DNA of 64,000 nt from Gambelia wislizenii (Eukaryota > Chordata > Lepidosauria > Squamata > Crotaphytidae). The notes beneath the pieces were generated by a model. It ran no database searches and had not been told where the DNA came from. It saw only the letters and a list, made by a program, of their open reading frames with translations. Each line of letters opens with the position of its first letter. The stretch's first letter is position 1. Both the position numbers and the translations under genes were made by a program. The stretch covers positions 370,504,687-370,568,686 of the forward strand of contig JAUMIR010000001.1 of the NCBI GenBank assembly GCA_030847615.1. Direction: 5' to 3'. Positions 56,366-64,000 of the stretch are shown here, piece by piece.

Positions 56366-56813
56366 CGTACTCCTTATTTTTGCCTTGGTTGATGATATCT
56401 GGAACACATTCTACATTTCAGGGTAATACAAGTACACAAATAGAGTTCACAGGGCATACTCTCTGATTATATCTGCAGACAGTACTGGAACACCTGTTTC
56501 ATTCTTCATTGATGAAGAGGATCAGAAGGAAGTTGTAGTGTCTACTGACTAGACTGCAGCTGCCCATTAATTTATTTTAGTGGTAGCAAGGTAAATTAGA
56601 TTCTGTGGAGAGGTGGGCTGGGCTGGCAATGTCTGGGCTCACCATGGCTCAGATTAAACCCCACCACCACCCCAGAACATAGGAAAGTTATGTTTTTGGA
56701 CTGTGACTCCTCAAATTCCCATCAAGCTTGGGCACTGGCCATGTTATCTGAGTGATTCTGAGAACTGTAGTAACTTTTCCGTGCTCTGGCCATTTGCTAA
56801 ATTCTAATGCACA
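56366..56813. other. TEAD1 intron, nothing firm
   Basis: A MITE relic is possible at 56685-56790 (GTTATGTTTTTGGACTGTGA). No gene. Confidence 0.4.
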
Positions 56814-56930
56814 GTTGTTGTGTACCTTCAAGTTATTTCCGACTTCTGGCAACCCTAAGGTTGCCATCACAGAGTTTTCTAAGGCTGACTGAGTGTGTGT
56901 GACAGAGTCATAGTCCAACACTCAAACCCC
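56814..56930 (-). mobile_element. Sauria-type SINE, minus strand, internally shortened
   Basis: The reverse strand shows GGGTTTGAGTGTTGGACTAT and ends GAAGTCGGAAATAACTTGAA then GTACACAACAAC. The middle of the SINE is missing. Confidence 0.65.
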
Positions 56931-57396
56931 AAAGAAGCAGAGCTGAGGTAGGCTATTCCCCCCCCCACCCAAGATATTTTAGTATATTAATATATGTGAA
57001 GCATAGGAGTGGTAATTTGAGGTTGGGTGGTTGCATTAGAAGCGGTGTACTGGGAATATATGTACCTGGCAGCTAGATATTTGGTATTAGGGAGGAAGGG
57101 CCCCTACAAACCAAGGTTTGGGTACCTATGCTTTGAAGATCCTAACATGTTGTCAAATAGCCTCTATAAAATGTAACTTGATACAGTTGGACACTGACCA
57201 TTGAATGTTTCCCCTGCCCCTTGACTGGAATATCAGATTTGTGGGATGGATTGTCTGCCACATAGAATAAAGTGTTTAAAATCAGTTTTATGTATTTGTT
57301 TATATCACAATGAACTTCCTCTAAATAGCTTAAGCTGGAATGAAAAGGGTTCACATTTTGTCCTCATAGTTGCCCTGCAACAAAACCTTAGACTTT

Positions 57397-57622
57397 GAGC
57401 ACTTCCACACTACAAAATTATAGTGCTGTGATTCTATTATAACTCCCAGGACCAGTCCTATGGAATCCTGGGAGATGCAGTTTAGGGCGGGGCATTTAGA
57501 ATCCTCAGCCAGAGTGCTTCCTTAGTGCCTCACCAAGCTACAAACCCCAAGATGCCATAGGATGCAGCTATGATAGTTACAGTGCAATAATAATGCTGTA
57601 TTTGTGTAGTGTGAAAGGGCTC
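57397..57622. mobile_element. MITE with long inverted ends
   Basis: Left GAGCACTTCCACACTACAAA and right TTTGTGTAGTGTGAAAGGGC pair. Inside are ACTCCCAGGACCAGTCCTAT and CAAACCCCAAGATGCCATAG, which also pair imperfectly. Non-coding; the superfamily was not determined. Confidence 0.65.
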
Positions 57623-58992
57623 ACTGACTCTCTGCCACACAATAAACATCATGGATGAACACAGATTTGAGTCTGGGTTTCCTGGTCACAGATAGAAACA
57701 ACTACCAACTACATTATTTTGGACTTTTAAAAAAATGTTCTTTGTTACTTTTAAGGCTAACAATTTAATTACCAAAATATAAGTGAAAGCCTCATCAAAA
57801 CAGTACTATACTGCTTTAAAACTGTCATTTTAAATTTTTCACTGTTGGGATTACTACCTTAACCACTCACAGAGTTGGCAATTTCTACAGTTTTGGTGTA
57901 AGAGTCAGATGTTGCTTTGAAATGAACCTAAATAGTATCTCAAACACTCTTGACCCAAATGCATTTTTGTTTGATGCTTATAATATTTTGATGGTTAACT
58001 GCTGCCAATAAGGCAAATTTGGTGAAACTTGAAGGAAGTATTCGAGTGTTCCTCAAGGTATTTTGCCTCTGAAGCAGAGGCTCAGGTATTTCAGATATGA
58101 GAGATGTGCAGATTGCGTAAGATGTTATACATTGCTCACTCTAAGATACCCGAGTCCTGTCTGCCCTTAAACCCCTTTGTTCTCTTGGCTGAATGCAGTT
58201 AATTAGCAACTGTCTCCATAGCAACTGCCTCATAGTCCAAAAACATTGTCTAGTTTTTGCAGTTTAGCTTATCACACTGTTTACCTGAAGGGCTTTTCAC
58301 CGCACTGGGTCTCATTTGAGTTGGCTGCATGCCTGTTCAGGGAAGTGAATTGTCAAGACAGAAAAACGCCATGGCAGCGAGATGTTGAACAGGGGGTCTG
58401 TTGTATGTGGAATCAGAAACATTTTAAAAAGAAGTTATGTGAAAACAGAAGTTGGAGTTTTGTAGTGATTTACATTAAGCCTTAAATTATTGGCTGTGCC
58501 AGAATTACATTTTATTTTTAATAGAAGGACCCTTATTCATCACTTCCTGTGCATGGACTAAGTCTGACCTATTGAAGGTTCCCTTGTTTAAAAGCATGGA
58601 ATAATTGGTAATCTCCCAGCCATGGTTCTCTACAATTAGAGCACCTTTCATGTGCTGAACAACAACAACAGAAACCTGAACAAAAGAACTTACTTTAAGA
58701 GCCCTGCCATTTCAAAAGCCCATTTTTGGGGCATTAAGAAGGTTTGACTGTCAGCTATTCTTTCCAAAAATTACATTCTTAATTTGCTCTTGTTTCAACA
58801 GAATTCATAACAATAATTGTTTGACTGATGGTATGGCACAGTTCTTTGTAGGAGATAATGCCTGGAACATATACAGTGATTTTAAAGAAAGGATTTAAGA
58901 TAATTAATCAACACCTACCTCCCATTCTCTTACTCCCCATGAGCTTAATCTGTAGACTGACTTGAATTTTAACAAGTCAGCATTGCTAATTA
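57623..58992. other. TEAD1 intron, no gene recognised
   Basis: AT-rich, without bounded repeats that I can define. Confidence 0.45.
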
Positions 58993-59388
58993 CACTACAA
59001 CTCTTTTTTTAGAATAATAGAATCATAGAGTTGGAAGAGACCACAAGGGCCATCCAGTCCAACCCCCTGCCATGCAGGAATACACAATCAAATCATTCCC
59101 GACAGATGGCCATCCAGCCTCTGCTTAAAAACCTCCAAAGAAGGAGACTCCACCACACGACAAGGCAGTGTATTCCACTTCTGAATAGCTCTTACTGTCA
59201 GGAAGTTCTTCCTAATGTTTAGGTGGAATCTCTTTTCCTGTAGTTTGAGTCCATTGCTCCATGTCCTAGTCTCTGGAGCAGCAGAAAACAAGCTTGCTCC
59301 ATCCTCAGTATGACATCCCTTCAAATATTTAAACATGGCTAACATGTCACTTCTTAACCTTCTCTTCTCCAGAACTTTAAGCACTTAA
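58993..59388 (-). mobile_element. CR1 3' end, minus strand
   Basis: The reverse strand encodes FKYLKGCHTEDGASLFSAAP and NIRKNFLTVRAIQKWNTLPC, the CR1 C-terminus, then the CR1 3' end (ATCATAGAGTTGGAAGAGAC at 59021-59040). The frame is intact over 98 codons. 5'-truncated. Confidence 0.87.
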
Positions 59389-59589
59389 AATATACAGCAC
59401 CTTAGCTATAAAGTATGAAGATTTTTTTTTATTTGGTGAGTAGTGAAGTTCTAAAGGATTGTTGGTATTATTTAGTTTCAAAACTGAAAATGAGCTTAAA
59501 ATGTTAAGATATATGCTTGTTTGTTGACTAGATTGATTTCTAGTTCACCCAGTTTATCTTCAGAATATACTGGTCTCAGTCCAGTTGTT

Positions 59590-59867
59590 TTTTTATTTTT
59601 ATTTATTTATTTATACCCCGCTCTTCAGCCACAAGGCTATCAGAGCGGCTTACAAATTGTTTTTTAAGCAATAGCTATTTACACATCTACACTGCATTAA
59701 GCAGTTTCCAATGTGTGTTAGCTAATTGCCCCCACAAGCTGGGTACTCAATTTACCAACCTACGAAAGGATGGAAGGCTGAGTGAACCTTGGAGCCCGCT
59801 GGAATTGAACTTGCAACGTGGTGACTTGCAGTACTGGCATTTAACCACTGCACCACCAGGGCTCCTG
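59590..59867 (-). mobile_element. tRNA-derived SINE, full length, minus strand
   Basis: The reverse strand starts AGGAGCCCTGGTGGTGCAGT (A-box region) and GCAAGTTCAATTCCAGCGG (B-box region). The body and a (TAAA)n tail follow, ending at about 59590. The same family occurs as a fragment at 1405-1556. Confidence 0.75.
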
Positions 59868-60114
59868 TTAGCCCTAACTAGACTGTTAGTCCTAACTAGA
59901 GCAGACCCCATTAATATATCAGAACTTGGTACCAACAAATACATAATAAGTTCATTGGGTCAGTGGTCTGACAGTAGTTGTGACTGGCAGTTGGTTTTAG
60001 GCTACTGAAATGATGAGGGCAGAATTCATTTTAAATTGATGTTATTTCACTCACTGATGCATACATTTTCCATAAATCTTCTTTTTTCCTCCAGTGAGCT
60101 CAAGGTGGCATAGT

Positions 60115-60280
60115 TGATCTCTTCCTCCTCAATTTATCATCACAATGATCTTGTGAGGTGGGCCAAGCTCAGAAAAAGTGACTGGTCCTAGTCACCCAGT
60201 AGTATTCATGGTTCTGTGTAAACTGGAACTGGTATCTCCCAAGTCCTCTCCAGCTCTAACCATTACACTAGCTCTATAAA
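60115..60280 (-). mobile_element. MIR-like SINE relic
   Basis: Shows CTTGTGAGGTGGGCCAAGCT, TAGTCACCCAGTAGTATTCA and CTCTAACCATTACACTAGCT, the reversed order of an old tRNA-derived SINE. Confidence 0.45.
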
Positions 60281-63200
60281 TGCTCAATTATGGATGTTGC
60301 TCAGTGTGAAAAATACATTGAGATTTCGCATGTGTGAAATATATTTGGCTTTGCATGTATAGACCTAAAGTGGGAATGGGGTTTTACATCAGGATGTGCA
60401 TTTTAAAACCTGACCTCAGAATCGCTGTACCACTAATTGCTTTACAGATCTTTGCATATTTAGTATGAAGAACTAGAAGGCTGTAAGTAGTGCCAGTTAA
60501 ATCCAATGGTTGTTTGAATTGGCTTGTGCCAGAAAGAATATTGCTCAAGAGCTAAATACCCTGTTGCTTCATTATACAGAACAATGTGCCTGTATTGCCT
60601 TGTGCAGTGTTTATTCATTTAGAATTATGGATCTCCACCATTCTAGGACAGATTTCAGTGTAAACTAATTTTATCATCATGTGCAGCACCTTGTGAAATA
60701 GGTTATGGACTTATCCAGCCATTCCCCCAATAGCTAACGGACCCCATACTCTTATTATGTTTAAAAACAATATTCAGATTTGATGAGGAATGCTTAGAAT
60801 TCTCTGTTCAAGGTCTACTACAGAATTATGCTCATTTAATACTTCCTCTCTTCTTAGAGAATTTGGGAAAGTGGAGTAGAATTGACTATAAAAAAATTTT
60901 AACTACCTCATCAAAAGTGGAACTTTCAGATTCACCTTAAATCCAAACTTGCTGGCTATATTTGTGAAAAACATCAGGGTCAGCGAGAAGCTTTATTCTT
61001 TCGATTAGTGTTGGCATAGGTGGTTATGACTTGCTGTTTAAAATTTAAGGAAAAATACTCTATTCATGCTTCAAAGCTTGATTTATCTGTAGATTTTCCA
61101 TGGGCTTCCACTTATCTTTGCTGTTTCTTAACAGGTACTTTTGAAAACAGGTGACATTTGTGCAAGCAAACTGTTGAATGTGAATGATTTTCTCTGGGCA
61201 AATTCTGGAGGTATATTTTTGCAGTGTCGTGGAGATGAAGTATTTTGTCTTGTTCTTTGGATCTAAGCAACCACTGTGAGCTTTGTATCCCTGTCTGCTT
61301 GGGTAGCCTCATGTGCACCTGCAGGTCATAAATATATAGCATTTCCAATCCACATAAAAATGGTTATTTCAATGAAGTCATTAATATTATTATTTAATTT
61401 AACAGGATACTAACAAAGACTTCAATAGCATAATCAGACATACTCTGATTTTGAAAACCCTCTTCTCCATATTATGCTACTCCCAGCCAGCATCCACCAA
61501 TACATTACAATCATTTCTGAAAAGTATAAAAACAATTTAGAGGAGGGAGAAAAGATAGCTAGACTTTTTAACAGATGGGTGAGAATCTAGTAGCAAATTA
61601 GTTAGAGAGCAATTCTCGAGATTATTTAACAGATACAACACAGTAGTACAAACCTGGGATAAATATATTACATACCACATGAACCAAAATCTGTAGAATT
61701 TCATAGCAAGTCTTGGTAATGTAATGCTTTGTATATAAATAATGAATTTTTTACCAGGTTAATTAATAGTGGAATGATAATTTTCAGAGTTTACATGAAA
61801 CCAGTTGCAGCCACAACATTGTTTGCTTCTCTTTCTCGCCTACCTTCCTTTATCACTTTTTGCTTCTGAACAAGAGCAAAGTAAAAACAGGTTTGTGTTG
61901 TGGCCAGGCTTGTTGGTGTTATTACATGGTAGTCTTTCAGTGGGTTTTGTTATTTAGAATACAATTTGTTTAGCCTAATTCAAATTTGTTTCGGTGTATC
62001 CATTGTTACATGGTTATGCTGCATCCGTCTCAAACAATATACAGTAATGTAATTAAAATCAAATAGCACTCCAGATTTTTATTTTTATTTTACTCCTCAC
62101 TGGATCATTCTGCGTTCTTAGACCAATGTGCTAAGGAGGGGTTGGGGAACCTGCAGCTCTTTAGATATTGATGGAATGCAGTTCCCATCATCTTTATCCA
62201 TTTGTTATACTGCCTCAGGATGAAGACCAATATTCATTCAAGTTATCCTATCTTAAATATAACTGCAGAAAATAACAAGTGAGTTGAAATTCAAATACTG
62301 TATACTAAAAACAAAATAGTCATATTTGGGGTATATATTCAAGTCAGAATGGGGCTGTTGTAACAGCATGTCAATATGTTGGACCACAAATACTTTCTGA
62401 CTTCTCTCTTACTTTTAAAAGAGGATGGAATTTGTATGGCCTTCCAGATGTTGTTGCACAGCAACTCCCAGCATTCATTACCATTGGTTATGTTAAGCAG
62501 GGCTGCTGGAAGCTGCAGTCCAACCACAGCTGGAGGGCAAAAGGATTCTCACCCCTGTCTTAGAAAGTGGGACTGCTCTGCTCTTCATTTGGCTAAATAT
62601 ACTAGTGTTGTGAAACACTTAAGTTCTAGAAACAGAAGTGCTTTTATTGGCTTGGACAACAACTGTACATACTTCAGTCTGAATCGAACAATTTGCTAAG
62701 GACTCAAACATTATTTTTTTATTTAATTTACACCCCACCTTTCTCTTTATACAGGATCCCAGTGGCTTACAAGCAATTAAAAGTGGGTTACAGATAAACA
62801 ATTATTTGTACAATAGTATTTTTAAAAAGCAGTAGTTTGTTTAAAAACACAAAGTAAAAACCATATAAAGCACAATTAAAATGCAGCAAAACCCCATTGA
62901 AACCCAGCAAGTCTAGTAAGCAAGCTGGGCCACCCCAGTAATTTCACTGGAGGACAGATCTCTGTGCTTATTTGTTTCCTCCATTGATATGACCTAAACA
63001 GCTTACATATATAAGAATTCTACTTAATGCACTTGGGACAAGGCTTTGTGAAGCACTAACTGTATTTTATCAACTTGCTCAATATACTGAGAATTCTTGT
63101 CTTTACCACAAAACAGCAGAAACTTTCTATTAAGAGGATGGAAGTAATTTTTTATAGATAGAAGAGGGGGAAAAATCCAGAGTAGGAGTTACAACAGACT

Positions 63201-64000
63201 TGAAAACTGACAGTTAAGTGTTCCCACAATGTAGCACTAGTAACGTCTGAGCAACCAAGCCAATCACATGTTCTTGTACTGTAGGGTCTTACAGAGTTTC
63301 CATGAGGGGTGTACTTGTTTGCAAGAGTAACACAAATCCACTGTGTCATCAAAGCCCATCAGCTGATAAAATTGTGGGATGGGAAAAGCATGGGGGATTG
63401 TTTCCCAGTTTACTGCCTTTTCTCTACTTCCCAGTGATGAACAAGCCTGAACATGCTCACAGAAAACATTCAGGCCTCAATATTGAGGTGTCTCTGCTTA
63501 TGTCAGGTTCCAGTAGGATTGGAGGGTTTACCTGTCCAAAGGGCCTCTCGGTTGAGCTGTTATAGAAGATGCTGGGAATTGCCATCTGACCTCTTTAAAA
63601 TGTGTGATGGCTTTGAGAGATAATATGCTACCTCATTTTAATGTCAGTAGAATTCTTATTGTTTGTTTATTGAGGTCAGCTGTGTGTGCATTGTTGAATG
63701 ATGGTAAGGAAATCAATTTGGGAGAAACGAAAATACATTTTTGGAACACTGTGTGATGTTACTTATCGCTTTTCTTTCATTACATGATCACTTGAAGTGA
63801 GATGGCAACTTCTGCATCAGGGTGGGGAATGGGTGGTTGGACTGCAACTCCCATCAACAACATTAGAGACATACATATTTCCTACCCCGGCCATACTTTT
63901 TAACCTGAGATTTCTTTATGTGGATAAGTTGCACATTTGACATAAGAACTAACTTAGAAGCAGGAAGCAGAATAGATTTTAAGGCTGTTTTGATATTAGC
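60281..64000. other. TEAD1 intron to window end, no gene recognised
   Basis: Short relics: hAT MITE-like sequence at 62430-62557 (CCAGATGTTGTTGCACAGCA, end CACCCCTG) and 63825-63890. An AT-rich LINE-type tail lies at 62705-62790 (CACCCCACCTTTCTC). No exon was found. Confidence 0.4.

Noticed and set aside
62135..62557. One intact hAT element
   Set aside because: The two candidate ends do not form matching inverted repeats and flanks do not agree; treated as separate relics.

Overview
This is vertebrate, probably squamate reptile (lizard-like), chromosomal DNA. The pointers are interspersed repeats: tRNA-derived SINEs of the Sauria type ending in (ACAA)n, a 5S-rRNA-derived SINE, CR1 LINEs with an ATTCTATG-type tail, several DIRS retrotransposons, and many small DNA transposons. 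The clade assignment is inference from repeat content. No bacterial-style gene organisation is present.

The one host-gene exon I can support is the first coding exon of TEAD1 (TEA-domain transcription factor 1, + strand), about 42827-43081. It has a pyrimidine-rich acceptor, an in-frame upstream stop, no upstream ATG, an AUU initiation codon in strong Kozak context (42880) and a GTAAGT donor. The rest of the window is therefore most simply 5'UTR-side intron (1-42826) and the following intron (43082-64000) of TEAD1. I did not find the next TEAD1 exon.

Layout. 1-1005: 3' end of a decayed DIRS element (tyrosine recombinase, internal complementary region, right inverted repeat). 3445-3672: 5S-type SINE plus (CA)n. 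4129-4401: foldback element. 6215-6514: TA-flanked MITE. 6927-8692: minus-strand CR1 carrying a nested MITE. 8697-10190: second DIRS fragment (reverse transcriptase/RNase H). 14567-19593: near-complete DIRS element with gag-like ORF, RT-RNase H, tyrosine recombinase, both inverted repeats and an internal complementary region; three lesions suggest this copy is inactive. 20011-22084: 2.07-kb hAT element with a perfect 8-bp target duplication and nested insertions. 23158-23556: MITE. 25948-26254 and 27830-28219: hAT MITEs. 26504-27113 and 45569-46203: two copies of one family with TAA/TTA flanks. 28235-30346: LINE-like insertion with a perfect 19-bp target duplication. 30545-33030: two CR1 copies joined tail to tail. 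34621-35119, 40785-41397 and 49557-50690: three 5'-truncated copies of one non-LTR retrotransposon with a C-terminal zinc knuckle; the first has a perfect 28-bp target duplication. 39780-40712: an unrecognised, frameshifted, coding-like block. After the TEAD1 exon the sequence is sparser, with MITEs, SINEs and CR1 ends.

The genes do not form a pathway: this is one regulatory-gene intron pair loaded with transposable elements of several ages. The richest objects are the nearly intact DIRS element, with a 1.6-kb overlapping open frame, and the datable nesting of elements.
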